A stretch of 64,000 nt of DNA. It comes from Clostridia bacterium (lineage in GTDB: Bacteria; Bacillota; Clostridia; Christensenellales; Aristaeellaceae). The stretch is taken from NCBI GenBank assembly GCA_017431005.1, contig JAFRLY010000045.1, positions 1 to 64,000 on the forward strand, written 5' to 3'. The notes beneath the pieces were generated by a model. The model made no database searches, was not told where the DNA came from, and saw only the letters and a list, made by a program, of their open reading frames with translations. Shown in pieces: positions 23,930 through 32,828 of this stretch; position 1 is the stretch's first letter, and each line of letters opens with the position of its first letter. The position numbers and the translations under genes are program-made.

Positions 23930-25099
23930 TTGAATTACGCTGAGGAATCCCTGCGCCTGCACGGCGAATGGAAAGGAAAAATCGAAGTTATCTCCCGTGT
24001 CCCTGTCAAGAGCAAAGACGACCTGTCCCTCGCCTATACTCCCGGTGTCGCGCAGCCCTGCCTGGAAATCCAAAAGGATTACGACAAATCCTTTACGCTG
24101 ACCCGCCGCAGCAATCTGGTTGCCGTCATCACGGACGGAACTGCCGTGCTCGGTCTCGGAGATATCGGTCCCGAAGCCGGCATGCCGGTCATGGAGGGCA
24201 AATGCGCGCTCTTTAAAGCCTTTGGCGATGTGGACGCCTTCCCCATCTGCATCCGCAGCAAGGATGTGGATGAAATCGTCCGGACGATTTATCTGATTTC
24301 CGGCAGCTTCGGAGGCATCAACCTGGAGGATATCGCAGCGCCGCGCTGCTTTGAAATCGAGCGGAAGCTGAAAGAAATCTGCGATATCCCGATCTTCCAT
24401 GATGACCAGCACGGCACGGCCATCGTGGTCGGAGCTGCACTGCTCAACGCGCTGCGCGTTGTCGGCAAAAAGATCGAGGATGTGAAGGTCGTTATCAACG
24501 GTGCCGGCAGCGCCGGTATCGCCATCGGCCGCCACATCATGGATCTGGGTGTGAAGCATCTGAAGATGGTGGACCGGAACGGTATTCTGTGCGAAGGAAT
24601 CGAAATGAATCCTGCCCAGGCCGAAATGGCAGCCATCACCAATCCGGAGAAGTTCTCCGGTAAGCTGGCGGACGCCCTGAAGGGCGCCGATGCCTTCATC
24701 GGTGTCAGTGCTCCCCACATTGTCAGCAAGGAAATGATCGCATCCATGGCCCCGGGCCCGATCGTTTTCCCAATGGCCAATCCAACACCGGAAATCGAGC
24801 CCGATGAAGCGCTGGAAGCCGGCGCTGCCGTTGTCGGCACCGGACGAAGCGATCACCCGAATCAGATCAACAACGTGCTCGTTTTCCCGGGTCTGTTCCG
24901 CGGCGCCCTGGATGTAAGGGCCAGGGATATCAACCAGGACATGAAGCTGGCTGCCTCCCATGCGCTGGCTGAGCTGGTGTCGGCAGACGAACTGAGTGAC
25001 AAATACATTCTGCCCGCCGCCTTTGATCCCCGTGTCGGCCCGGCGGTTGCGAAGGCTGTGGCACAGGCCGCCAGAGAAAGCGGCGTAGCACGGATCTGA
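23930..25099 (+). CDS. NAD(P)-dependent malic enzyme
   Basis: 389 residues from TTG 23930, nine bases after AAGGAGG. It is a short bacterial malic enzyme without a phosphotransacetylase domain: catalytic Tyr in [31 protein letters not shown], metal ligands in [11 protein letters not shown], nucleotide loop [13 protein letters not shown], and [11 protein letters not shown]. It converts malate to pyruvate, CO2 and NAD(P)H in the cytoplasm. The 2-hydroxycarboxylate transporter follows 36 bases later, so imported malate is probably decarboxylated here. Confidence 0.95.
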   Translation: MNYAEESLRLHGEWKGKIEVISRVPVKSKDDLSLAYTPGVAQPCLEIQKDYDKSFTLTRRSNLVAVITDGTAVLGLGDIGPEAGMPVMEGKCALFKAFGDVDAFPICIRSKDVDEIVRTIYLISGSFGGINLEDIAAPRCFEIERKLKEICDIPIFHDDQHGTAIVVGAALLNALRVVGKKIEDVKVVINGAGSAGIAIGRHIMDLGVKHLKMVDRNGILCEGIEMNPAQAEMAAITNPEKFSGKLADALKGADAFIGVSAPHIVSKEMIASMAPGPIVFPMANPTPEIEPDEALEAGAAVVGTGRSDHPNQINNVLVFPGLFRGALDVRARDINQDMKLAASHALAELVSADELSDKYILPAAFDPRVGPAVAKAVAQAARESGVARI

Positions 25100-25135
25100 A
25101 TCTGAACATGAACCGACAAGAGAGGAGAAGTTAAA

Positions 25136-26608
25136 GTGAGTAATGCTAGTAAGGAAAAAAAGCCTTTTCAGCTGTTTAACCTTCCCTGGCCGGTTTTCCT
25201 GATTATCACACTCGTTGTTTTCGGGGCAACCTATCTGGGTGTGCTCCCCAAGGGTATGGCCGGCTGTTTCATCTTTATGATTGTGCTGGGCACCATTCTG
25301 GGCTGGATCGGCGATCATACGCCGATCATCAAAAGCTACCTCGGCGGCGGAGCGATCGTATGTATCTTCGGCTCAGCGCTGCTGGTCTATTTCGGAATCC
25401 TCCCGGCCGCCAAAACGGTGGACGGCCAGACCGTCTATAATATGACACTCCCCTTCGGAAAGCTCGATCTGGTCGGAAATATCGGAACCTTCTTCAAAAC
25501 AGAGGGCGGCTTCCTCGACTGGTATATTGCAGCGCTGATCACCGGTTCCATCCTGGGTATGAACCGGAAGCTGCTGATTAAGGCCGCGGCGCGGTATTTC
25601 CCCGCCATCTTCGGCGGCCTGATCCTGGCCTTCGGCCTCTGCATGGGCGTGGCTGCCCTGATGGGCTATCCCGTCATGAATGCGCTGCTGCTGATCGCTC
25701 TGCCGATCATGGGCGGCGGTATGGGTGCCGGGGCAACCCCGCTCTCCAAGATTTTTGAAACAAGCAGCTCCATGAGCGCCGCGGAAGCGCTCTCTGTCAT
25801 GACACCCGCTGTGGCCATCGGCAACGCGATTTCCATCGTGCTGGCCGGTGTTCTGGTCAAGGTGCTCTCCTCCGAAAAGGTAAATGGGCACGGCGCTCTG
25901 ATGAAGGCAGGCTCCATTGACCCGAAGGAGCTGGAGATCAGTCCTGAAATGCAGGCCAAGCGTGATGCCCTGAGTCTGCAGAACATGGGTATCGGTCTCC
26001 TGACCTCCGGCGCGTTCTTCGCCTTTGGCTTTATCCTGGCCGGCATCTGGAAGTCCCTGGTTCCCAGCATAACCATTCATGCTTATGCCTGGATGATTAT
26101 CACCGTTGCCATCTGCAAGATCACGAACATCGTTCCGGAACGGATTGAGATCGCCTGCTATCAGTGGTTCCAGTTCATCATGAAAAATCTGACCAACATG
26201 CTGCTGGTCGGTATCGGAATCTGCTACCTGGATATCGGCACAGTGGTCTCGTCCTTCAGCCTGACCTACCTGCTGCTCTGCGCGGCAACCTGCATCGGAG
26301 CCTTCGTCGGCGCGGCGCTCATCGGCCGTCTGGTAGGCTTCTATCCCTTCGAATCCGGCATTACCGCCGGTCTGTGCATGTCCAACATGGGCGGAACAGG
26401 CGACGTGGCTGTCCTGTCCGCAGCGAACCGGATGGAACTGATGCCCTTTGCGCAGATCTCCTCCCGCCTGGGCGGAGCGGTCATTCTGCTGCTGGCCAGC
26501 CTGATGCTCTCCGTACTCGCGCAGTTTATTGTTGTAGCTTCGCCGGAAGCGGCTGAGCAGGCGGCAAATACCGGAAGGCTGCTGATGACAATGGCCGGTA
26601 TGGGCTAA
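25136..26608 (+). CDS. 2-hydroxycarboxylate transporter family (malate/citrate) carrier
   Basis: 490 residues from GTG 25136 with GAGGAG upstream. It is a member of the 2HCT family (CitS, MleP, CimH): about 11 membrane segments, with the two re-entrant loop motifs GGGMGAGATPLS in the first half and SNMGGTGDVAVLSA in the second. These carriers move malate or citrate with Na+ or H+, or exchange them for lactate. Next to malic enzyme, malate uptake is the natural reading, giving energy by decarboxylation. Confidence 0.93.
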   Translation: MSNASKEKKPFQLFNLPWPVFLIITLVVFGATYLGVLPKGMAGCFIFMIVLGTILGWIGDHTPIIKSYLGGGAIVCIFGSALLVYFGILPAAKTVDGQTVYNMTLPFGKLDLVGNIGTFFKTEGGFLDWYIAALITGSILGMNRKLLIKAAARYFPAIFGGLILAFGLCMGVAALMGYPVMNALLLIALPIMGGGMGAGATPLSKIFETSSSMSAAEALSVMTPAVAIGNAISIVLAGVLVKVLSSEKVNGHGALMKAGSIDPKELEISPEMQAKRDALSLQNMGIGLLTSGAFFAFGFILAGIWKSLVPSITIHAYAWMIITVAICKITNIVPERIEIACYQWFQFIMKNLTNMLLVGIGICYLDIGTVVSSFSLTYLLLCAATCIGAFVGAALIGRLVGFYPFESGITAGLCMSNMGGTGDVAVLSAANRMELMPFAQISSRLGGAVILLLASLMLSVLAQFIVVASPEAAEQAANTGRLLMTMAGMG

Positions 26609-26624
26609 TAGAAAGGAAGGATGC

Positions 26625-27164
26625 ATGATGAAATCAATTAATGTTGCGATTCACTCCACAGGTGACGGTTTCAGGGATGCCAGTCTGGAAACGCAGCGTA
26701 TAGCTGCCGGTCTGCCGGAGGAGCAGGTGATGCAGCTGTGTCTGATCACGGAGGAAATGATCTCCCTGTTCAACAGCATCACAGGTCATGTGGACAACGC
26801 CGAATTCCGGATTGAGAGTGAGGACGGACTGTATACCTTCTTCCTGTCAGTGCACCAGAAGCTGGGCAACGTACAGCGTGAGCAGCTGATTCAGTCCACC
26901 TCCACCGGCAGAAACGAAGCCCACAAGGGCTTCCTCGGCACGCTGAAGGAGATTTTCGTCCAGGCCATGTCGGTCGGCAGGGATATTGATCAGTATTACA
27001 ACGGGAATTCCTATTCCTCCCAGGCTGCGGATCTTTCGGATGAAGTCATCTCCTCTCAGGAATGGGATCAGTATGAGCGTTCCGTCCTTCTGTCCATAAC
27101 GGACGAGGTTAAAATCAGTATTCACGGCGGAATTGTGGAGCTGATAGCCAGCAAGAAGTTCTGA
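26625..27164 (+). CDS. Unrecognised protein, possibly a degenerate RsbW-like ATP-binding partner of the STAS protein
   Basis: 179 residues, GGAAGG upstream; the start may be either of two adjacent ATGs. I do not recognise it with confidence. The helix LCLITEEMISLFNSITGHV resembles the N-box helix of HATPase_c anti-sigma kinases, and strands NAEFRIESEDGLYTFFLSV follow. The DxGxG ATP motif is absent, however, and the STSTGRNEAHKGFLGTL segment is only loosely lid-like. It has no signal peptide or membrane segment. Its place between the transporter and a STAS gene supports a partner-switching role. Confidence 0.4.
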   Translation: MMKSINVAIHSTGDGFRDASLETQRIAAGLPEEQVMQLCLITEEMISLFNSITGHVDNAEFRIESEDGLYTFFLSVHQKLGNVQREQLIQSTSTGRNEAHKGFLGTLKEIFVQAMSVGRDIDQYYNGNSYSSQAADLSDEVISSQEWDQYERSVLLSITDEVKISIHGGIVELIASKKF

Positions 27165-27216
27165 CTTCGGTTAATCCTGCAGTTTCCCACTAACACATCA
27201 AGGAGAGTGATCTGAT

Positions 27217-27513
27217 ATGACTATTAAGGAAACCAAAACAGGCGATGCTCTGACCGTAGAGCTGGAGGGACGGCTTGATACCACAACTTCTCCCGAGCTG
27301 GATGCATTCCTGGATAAGTATTATCCTATCATCAACGAGCTGATCTTTGATCTGAAGGGTCTGGATTACCTTTCCTCCTCAGGGCTCAGAGTTTTCCTGA
27401 AGGCCCAGAAAGCCATGATGAACAAGGGCGGCGTTCTGATCCGTAACGCCAACCGCTTGGTTATGGGCGTGTTTTCCGTAACCGGATTTGACAGTCTCCT
27501 GCGTTTTGAGTAA
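27217..27513 (+). CDS. STAS-domain anti-sigma-factor antagonist
   Basis: 98 residues, a single STAS domain as in SpoIIAA/RsbV: GDALTVELEGRLDTTTSPEL at the start, the DLKGLDYLSSSGLRVFLKA stretch containing the phospho-acceptor Ser before GLR, and a C-terminal VFSVTGFDSLL. Such proteins switch partners with an anti-sigma kinase according to phosphorylation. RBS AAGGAGAG; it is the last gene of the malate module, followed by a strong terminator. Confidence 0.92.
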   Translation: MTIKETKTGDALTVELEGRLDTTTSPELDAFLDKYYPIINELIFDLKGLDYLSSSGLRVFLKAQKAMMNKGGVLIRNANRLVMGVFSVTGFDSLLRFE

Positions 27514-27533
27514 GCTCCTGCTGAACTGTATTA

Positions 27534-27570
27534 CCGCACCGGATGCAGCCCGCATCCGGTGCGGCTTTTA
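27534..27570 (+). terminator. Strong intrinsic terminator after the malate module
   Basis: Perfect 13-base stem CCGCACCGGATGC/GCATCCGGTGCGG with a five-base loop, then CTTTTA. Confidence 0.9.
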
Positions 27571-27581
27571 TGTGCGATGTA

Positions 27582-27610
27582 TGGACGGCTGAAAGCCGGT
27601 CTGCTATACT
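27582..27610 (+). promoter_or_regulatory. Predicted sigma-A promoter for the radical SAM operon
   Basis: TGGACG, 17-base spacer, TATACT, about 80 bases before the ATG. Confidence 0.45.
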
Positions 27611-27690
27611 GACTGCACAGCATACTGAGCTGAGCTCCGGCCGTCTGCGGAAAGCCTCCGCGATCAGCCGGAGCGGAGCGGAGAAAAGCC

Positions 27691-28575
27691 ATGCATTTTG
27701 TGGATGCCAGGGGGATTCTGACCGGAAGCAAAGGCCATTACGGCATGAACATCTACCGGGGATGTTCTCATGGGTGCATATACTGCGACAGCCGAAGCAG
27801 ATGTTATCAGTTCACACATCCCTTTGAGGACATTGAAGTGAAGCGTAACGCACCGGAGCTGCTGGAGCAGGCGCTGAAGTCAAAAAGACAGAAGTGCATG
27901 ATCGGAACCGGTTCAATGTCAGACCCGTATATGCACTGCGAAGAACAGCTCGGGCTGACACGGAAATGTCTGGAAGTGATCTGCAGATACGGTTTCGGGG
28001 CAGCGATACAGACAAAGTCAGACCGTATCCTCCGGGATATTGATCTGCTGGCTGAAATAAATGAAAAAGCCGGGTGCGTCGTGCAGATGACACTGACGAC
28101 CTGGGATGATTCCCTGTGCGGAATTCTGGAACCGAATGTCTGCAATACCCGGCGGCGGATTGAGGTGCTGGAAGCCATGCGGCGCCGGAATATTCCCACG
28201 GTCGTCTGGCTGTCTCCGGTGCTCCCGTTCATTAACGATACCGCCGATAACATCCAGGCAATTCTGGAGGCCTGCGCCGGGGTGCAGGTAAAGGGAATCG
28301 TCTGCTTCGGCATGGGACTGACGCTCCGCGAGGGAGACAGGGAGTATTATTATGAAGCGCTGGACAGGCATTTCCCCGGTCTGAAGGAGCGCTACATCCG
28401 GACCTACGGCAATGCGTACGAAATACCCAGTCCGGATAATGCGCGGCTGATGAAGCTGTTCGGGGATTTCTGCCTGAGCCGCGGAATTCTGTATAAACCG
28501 GACGACTGCTTCCGGTTTATGAATCAGCTGCCCGAAAGATTCCGGCAGATCAGTTTTCTTGACGGTGAAACCTGA
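27691..28575 (+). CDS. Radical SAM protein of the SPL/Rv2578c-like group
   Basis: 294 residues. The [4Fe-4S]/SAM motif is CSHGCIYC (CxxxCxxC) near residues 31-38, preceded by GHYGMNIYRG. The pattern YCDSRSRCYQFTHPFEDIEV and the later IGTGSMSDPYMHCEE match the radical SAM proteins related to spore photoproduct lyase. VVWLSPVLPFINDT is the barrel strand facing SAM. The reaction is unknown. Its stop is 15 bases before the AAA ATPase gene, so these are co-transcribed. Confidence 0.85.
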   Translation: MHFVDARGILTGSKGHYGMNIYRGCSHGCIYCDSRSRCYQFTHPFEDIEVKRNAPELLEQALKSKRQKCMIGTGSMSDPYMHCEEQLGLTRKCLEVICRYGFGAAIQTKSDRILRDIDLLAEINEKAGCVVQMTLTTWDDSLCGILEPNVCNTRRRIEVLEAMRRRNIPTVVWLSPVLPFINDTADNIQAILEACAGVQVKGIVCFGMGLTLREGDREYYYEALDRHFPGLKERYIRTYGNAYEIPSPDNARLMKLFGDFCLSRGILYKPDDCFRFMNQLPERFRQISFLDGET

Positions 28576-28590
28576 AGGGAAGGACAGCCT

Positions 28591-29460
28591 ATGTATCTGA
28601 GTGCGTTTTACTTCCCCGGCGAAGAAGCGGAATCGGATTTCATGTTCGACCTGAAAACCACCTATGACCAGTCGGTCTATCCCTATGGCGTCCTGCCCCG
28701 GATCGGACTGGAGGAGATTTTCTTCCGTCCGGTTACGATTCTTTACGGCGGTAACGGAAGCGGAAAAAGCACCGTTCTGAACATCATTGCCGAAAAGCTC
28801 CGTCTGGTCAGGAGCAGCGCGTACAACCGTTCCCGTTTTTTTGAGAATTTTGTGGACCGTTGCCGGGCTGTTCAGGAGGAAGCCGTTCCGCCAAACAGCC
28901 GGATTCTCACCAGCGATGATGTTTTCGATATGATGCTGGATATCCGGGCCGTCAATGAGGGCATCGACAGGAACCGGGAACAGCTTGCACAGAGCTATTT
29001 TGAGCTGAAGCATGAAAAGTTCCAGGTCCGGTCTCTGGAGGATCTGGAACACCTGCACAGGATCAATCAGTCCCGCAGCAAAACCATGAGCCGCTTTATT
29101 GAAAACGAATCCGGAAAAAGCCTGCGGGAGCGGTCCAACGGTGAAAGCGCGCTCCTGTACTTCCAGAGCAAGATTGAAATGGATACGCTCTGCCTGCTGG
29201 ATGAGCCTGAAAACAGTCTGAGTCCGGAAAATCAGCTGATTCTGGCGGATTTCCTCGCTGAATCCGTTCGTTACTGCGGCAATCAGCTGATCATCAGCAC
29301 CCACTCTCCTTTTTTACTGGCATTGCCCGGTGCCAAAATTATCAGTCTGGATGATCATTCCCGGGTGGTCGATAGCTGGACCGACCTGAAAAACCCGCGG
29401 ATTTACTACGATTTTTTCAGGAAGCACGCCGCGGAATTTGAGCAAAATACATCCGAATAA
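28591..29460 (+). CDS. AAA/ABC-like ATPase (COG3910-type)
   Basis: 289 residues. Walker A is GGNGSGKST near residues 52-60, an LRERSNGESALLYF signature helix precedes Walker B LCLLDEPENSLSP, and LIISTHSPFLLAL is the switch His. The helical insert between Walker A and the signature is short (about 110 residues), so this is not a long-coil SMC/RecF protein. It is soluble with no membrane partner nearby. It is tightly spaced with the radical SAM protein upstream and the DNA glycosylase downstream. Confidence 0.85.
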   Translation: MYLSAFYFPGEEAESDFMFDLKTTYDQSVYPYGVLPRIGLEEIFFRPVTILYGGNGSGKSTVLNIIAEKLRLVRSSAYNRSRFFENFVDRCRAVQEEAVPPNSRILTSDDVFDMMLDIRAVNEGIDRNREQLAQSYFELKHEKFQVRSLEDLEHLHRINQSRSKTMSRFIENESGKSLRERSNGESALLYFQSKIEMDTLCLLDEPENSLSPENQLILADFLAESVRYCGNQLIISTHSPFLLALPGAKIISLDDHSRVVDSWTDLKNPRIYYDFFRKHAAEFEQNTSE

Positions 29461-29484
29461 CAAAAGCGCGGCGGAAAGGAGCCT

Positions 29485-30003
29485 ATGAGCATATTTACAG
29501 AGCAGGAGCGGATCACGCACCCCTTCGGACCGCTGTTTTCAGAAAATAGCAGGATCCTGATTCTCGGTTCCTTCCCTTCCGTGAAGTCCAGGGAGCAGCA
29601 TTTTTTCTACGGACACCCGCAGAACCGGTTCTGGAAGGTGATCGCGGCGGTGTTTGACCGTGAGGTTCCGGTAACAATTCAGCAGAAAAAGGAGCTGATT
29701 CTCAGCCAGCGCCTGGCTTTGTGGGATTCGATCGGCAGCTGTGTGATTACAGGCTCGTCGGATGCCAGTATCCGGGAGGTGCGGCCGAATGACCTGAGCA
29801 TCATTCTCGCTCATGCGCCGGTTCACCGGATCTACTGCAACGGAAAAAAATCCCTGGAAATCTATCAGAAATACATTGAACCGCAGACAGGCCGTAAAGC
29901 CGGATGTCTCCCCTCCACCAGCCCGGCCAACGCACAGTGGACGCTGGAGCGTCTGGTGGCAGCCTGGTCCGTGATAAAGGAAGAGAATCCGGTTGACAAC
30001 TGA
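29485..30003 (+). CDS. DNA-deoxyinosine glycosylase (UDG superfamily, HDG type)
   Basis: 172 residues. UDG-fold motifs of the hypoxanthine-DNA-glycosylase branch: LILGSFPSVKSREQHFFYGH followed by PQNRFWKVI, and the C-terminal LPSTSPANAQW. Enzymes of this group remove hypoxanthine formed by deamination of adenine. RBS GAAAGGAG, 24 bases after the ATPase stop. The next gene starts 75 bases on and belongs to the envelope operon. Confidence 0.88.
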   Translation: MSIFTEQERITHPFGPLFSENSRILILGSFPSVKSREQHFFYGHPQNRFWKVIAAVFDREVPVTIQQKKELILSQRLALWDSIGSCVITGSSDASIREVRPNDLSIILAHAPVHRIYCNGKKSLEIYQKYIEPQTGRKAGCLPSTSPANAQWTLERLVAAWSVIKEENPVDN

Positions 30004-30078
30004 AGTTGTACGTTTGTAAAATAGGCATGTTCACGTATTTGCGTGAAGGGAAAACAGACATTTGTGAGGATACGGACT

Positions 30079-30894
30079 GTGAAGAAAACAAATCTGCCGC
30101 GGTTGCTGCTGGTGCTGCTGTGCTGCCTGCTGGCCTTCCCGGGGAATGCCGGTATCGCCGAAGACAGCCGGGCGGATGCTTCCGCCGCACGGCTGCCGGA
30201 CAGTGTTCTGATGACTTATTATGATCATTCCATGTTTGCGGGTGATTCCCTGATCTGCATGTTCCGGAATTATGTCAGAGCCCGGCAGAAAACCGACCCG
30301 CAGTATTTCGCGGGCATTGATTTCCGCTGTGCCTACAGCTTCACCCTTCAGATGGCTGCCTGGGAAAAGGTCATGGAAAGCAGCAGCGCGAATCTGAAAT
30401 ATAAGGCGCGGGAGATGACGTTAAGCCAGATCGCGCAGACGCTGCAGCCGGAAAAAATCTTTGTTCTGGCCGGTCTCAATGATAATTTTGCCAGGAAGTC
30501 CAAAGGGGAAACCGGAATCGAGCGCGGTCTCCGGCATGTGGAAACAGCGGTCGGCCTGCTCAGAAAAACCGTTCCCGAAGCCGGGCTGTTTTTCATTTCC
30601 CTGACGCCTGTAACCAAAAAGATTGAAGACAAGCGGCATATTCAGGAACTATGGAATGAATATAACCGGCAGCTGGAAGAAAAGTGTAATGAACTTGGCA
30701 TCGGTTATATCGACATCGCTGACTCCCTGAAGGATGAGAACGGGCTGCTGCCCGGCGCCCTGTCTCATGACAAGGAATATCACCTGAACGACGCCGGCAA
30801 CGAAATTTTCGCGCAGGTGCTTCTGGATTATGCCCAGGCGCAGTATGAAGCCGGCCGGTGGTCTCCTTCCCTTTCGGAATCCGCGGCCGAATGA
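30079..30894 (+). CDS. Exported SGNH/GDSL-like hydrolase
   Basis: 271 residues from GTG 30079 (GAGGA upstream); a GTG at 30043 would put 12 charged residues ahead of the signal peptide. The signal sequence KKTNLPRLLLVLLCCLLAFP is clear. SGNH blocks: FAGDSLICMFRN (Ser), FVLAGLNDN (Gly/Asn), and the C-terminal KEYHLNDAGNEIF with the His. It is likely a cell-surface O-acyl esterase or transferase, first gene of the O-acylation operon running to 33944. Confidence 0.85.
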   Translation: MKKTNLPRLLLVLLCCLLAFPGNAGIAEDSRADASAARLPDSVLMTYYDHSMFAGDSLICMFRNYVRARQKTDPQYFAGIDFRCAYSFTLQMAAWEKVMESSSANLKYKAREMTLSQIAQTLQPEKIFVLAGLNDNFARKSKGETGIERGLRHVETAVGLLRKTVPEAGLFFISLTPVTKKIEDKRHIQELWNEYNRQLEEKCNELGIGYIDIADSLKDENGLLPGALSHDKEYHLNDAGNEIFAQVLLDYAQAQYEAGRWSPSLSESAAE

Positions 30895-30922
30895 GCCTTA
30901 CAAAAGCGAGGAAAAAATTGTC

Positions 30923-31465
30923 ATGAAGAAAATGCTTTCTGTTATTCTGGTATGTTTTTCTGTGCTGTTGCTGACCGCCTGCGGCAGCCGGACTGCTGCC
31001 GTCACGCCTGCTGAAACCGCCTCTGCCGCTGTTCCTGCTGAGACCGCTGTTCCTGCCGGGACAGAAGCCCCGGCTGAAAATGCGGATACTCCGCAGACGC
31101 TGCTTTCCAGGGTGGAAACCGCCGCGTCCGACGCAAAGGATCTGGCGTATTTTACCGGGGACGACCTGCTGGATCTTCTGGGAATTGAACCCGGGGAATA
31201 CACGGACCTTGCCTTTATGCAGGATACGGGAATGAGCGGCCGGGAAATCATCGCACTGTATGCTGCCGATGAAGAATCCGCAGGTCATATCAGCCAGGCG
31301 CTGAATGATTATCTGGAGCGCCGCCGGGATGAAACCCGGAATTACGCTCCGGAAGCGTACCAGGTTTTATCCAAAGCGCATGTGGAAAGGAAAAACCTGC
31401 TGTTTGTCCTGATTTCAGGGCCCGATGCGGAAGCGGAAACTGCCGCGCTGCTGGCAGGAGAATAA
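30923..31465 (+). CDS. Lipoprotein, DUF4358-like
   Basis: 180 residues from ATG 30923 with GAGGAAA upstream. The lipobox LLTAC at residues 16-20 anchors it outside the membrane. A low-complexity Ala/Pro/Glu/Thr linker (about 25-55) precedes a small domain, MQDTGMSGREIIALYAADEE, like the DUF4358 lipoproteins commonly found next to MBOAT genes in Clostridia. One base separates its stop from the MBOAT ATG. It probably helps O-acyl transfer outside the cell; the exact role is unknown. Confidence 0.75.
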   Translation: MKKMLSVILVCFSVLLLTACGSRTAAVTPAETASAAVPAETAVPAGTEAPAENADTPQTLLSRVETAASDAKDLAYFTGDDLLDLLGIEPGEYTDLAFMQDTGMSGREIIALYAADEESAGHISQALNDYLERRRDETRNYAPEAYQVLSKAHVERKNLLFVLISGPDAEAETAALLAGE

Positions 31466-31466
31466 T

Positions 31467-32816
31467 ATGATCTTTTCTTCCTTTACTTTTCTGCTTCTCT
31501 TCATGCCCTGTGTGCTGCTGCTTTACTGGGTGATGCCGCCCCGGCTCCGAATGCCTTTTCTGCTGGCGGCATCCCTGTTTTTTTATGGCTGGGGAAACCC
31601 GGCCTACCTGCTGCTGATTCTCTGGACGATGCTGCTGAACTGGGGCGGGGTGCTGCTGATGACGCGGAAAGGCACCCCTTCACGTCTTCTGCTGATTGTG
31701 CTGCTGGTCCTGAATGTCCTGCCGCTGATCTGGTTTAAGTATGCCGGTTTTCTGGCGGATAATCTCGGCCGGCTGACCGGCCTGCGTCTGGTATTCGCCG
31801 CGCCCCCGCTGCCGCCCGGCATTTCCTTTTTCACCTTTCAGGCCCTTTCCTATGACCTGGATGTATATCGCGGAGATGCCCGTCCGCAGAAGAGTTTTCT
31901 TCTTTTCAGCGTTTATCTGTCGCTATTTCCGCAGCTGGTTGCCGGACCCATTGTACGCTATACAGACCTGGAAGCCCAGCTGACTGCTCCTGCCCGGCCC
32001 TGCGGTGCGGAAATGCGCGAGGGGCTCCGCCGGTTCTGCATCGGACTGGGGAAAAAAGTCCTGCTTGCTGATTCCATGGGCCGCCTGTGGGGCAGTATCA
32101 ACGGAAACTGGACGCAGGCCGGCACGCTCGGCGCGTGGGTCGGTCTGCTGGCATTCTCCTTTCAGATCTTTTTTGATTTTTCAGGCTATTCGGATATGGC
32201 CATCGGTCTCTGCCGCTGCATGGGATTCCGTATTCCGGAAAACTTTGACAGGCCTTATCGCGCCCTGAGTCTCACCGATTTCTGGCGCAGATGGCATATG
32301 ACGCTGACCGGATGGTTCAAGGCTTATGTTTATATTCCTCTGGGAGGCAGCCGGCGTGGAGCGGTGCGCAGGAACCTGAATGTCCTGATTGTCTGGGCGC
32401 TGACAGGCTTATGGCACGGCGCCGGATGGCATTTTGTGCTCTGGGGGCTGTATTTTGCCCTGCTGCTGATTTTTGAGAAGAGTGTCCTGCTGAAAAGTGC
32501 GGTCTGGAGTAAAGTGCCGCGGATTCTCCGGCAGGGGGTCACCTTCTTTGCCGTCATGCTCGGATGGGGGCTGTTTTCCGGGTTCGGCCTGAAGCTGTTC
32601 GCCGCCCTGACAGGCGGATACGGCGCAGCATCCTCTGAAACACTGCTGCTCTGCGCCGCCTACGGTCCGCTGATGATGATCTGCGCTGGCTTCTGCTTTC
32701 TGCCGGCTCCGGAGCGCTTCCCGCTGCGGCGCTTTGCAGCCCCGCTGCTCCTTCTGCTCAGCCTGGCTGCGCTGGCTGCCCGCGGTTTTATTCCCTTCGT
32801 TTATTTTCAGTTCTGA
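31467..32816 (+). CDS. MBOAT family O-acyltransferase (AlgI/DltB/PatA-like)
   Basis: 449 residues from ATG 31467, GGCAGGAG upstream. There are about 11 membrane segments. The MBOAT marks are plain: SFFTFQALSYDLDVYRG, LFPQLVAGPIVRY, FWRRWHMTLTGWFKAYVYIP and the catalytic His in LTGLWHGAGWHFVLWG. It carries an acyl (usually acetyl) group across the membrane for modification of a surface polymer, acting with the DHHW and SGNH proteins of the same operon. Confidence 0.95.
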   Translation: MIFSSFTFLLLFMPCVLLLYWVMPPRLRMPFLLAASLFFYGWGNPAYLLLILWTMLLNWGGVLLMTRKGTPSRLLLIVLLVLNVLPLIWFKYAGFLADNLGRLTGLRLVFAAPPLPPGISFFTFQALSYDLDVYRGDARPQKSFLLFSVYLSLFPQLVAGPIVRYTDLEAQLTAPARPCGAEMREGLRRFCIGLGKKVLLADSMGRLWGSINGNWTQAGTLGAWVGLLAFSFQIFFDFSGYSDMAIGLCRCMGFRIPENFDRPYRALSLTDFWRRWHMTLTGWFKAYVYIPLGGSRRGAVRRNLNVLIVWALTGLWHGAGWHFVLWGLYFALLLIFEKSVLLKSAVWSKVPRILRQGVTFFAVMLGWGLFSGFGLKLFAALTGGYGAASSETLLLCAAYGPLMMICAGFCFLPAPERFPLRRFAAPLLLLLSLAALAARGFIPFVYFQF

Positions 32817-32828
32817 CAGGAGATCCTC

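Noticed and set aside
20364-25318. Two long minus-strand frames (about 719 and 787 codons) opposite the Eis-like, NTF2-like, dus and malic enzyme genes
   Set aside because: The plus-strand genes have clear families, starts and terminators; the antisense products have no recognisable motifs.
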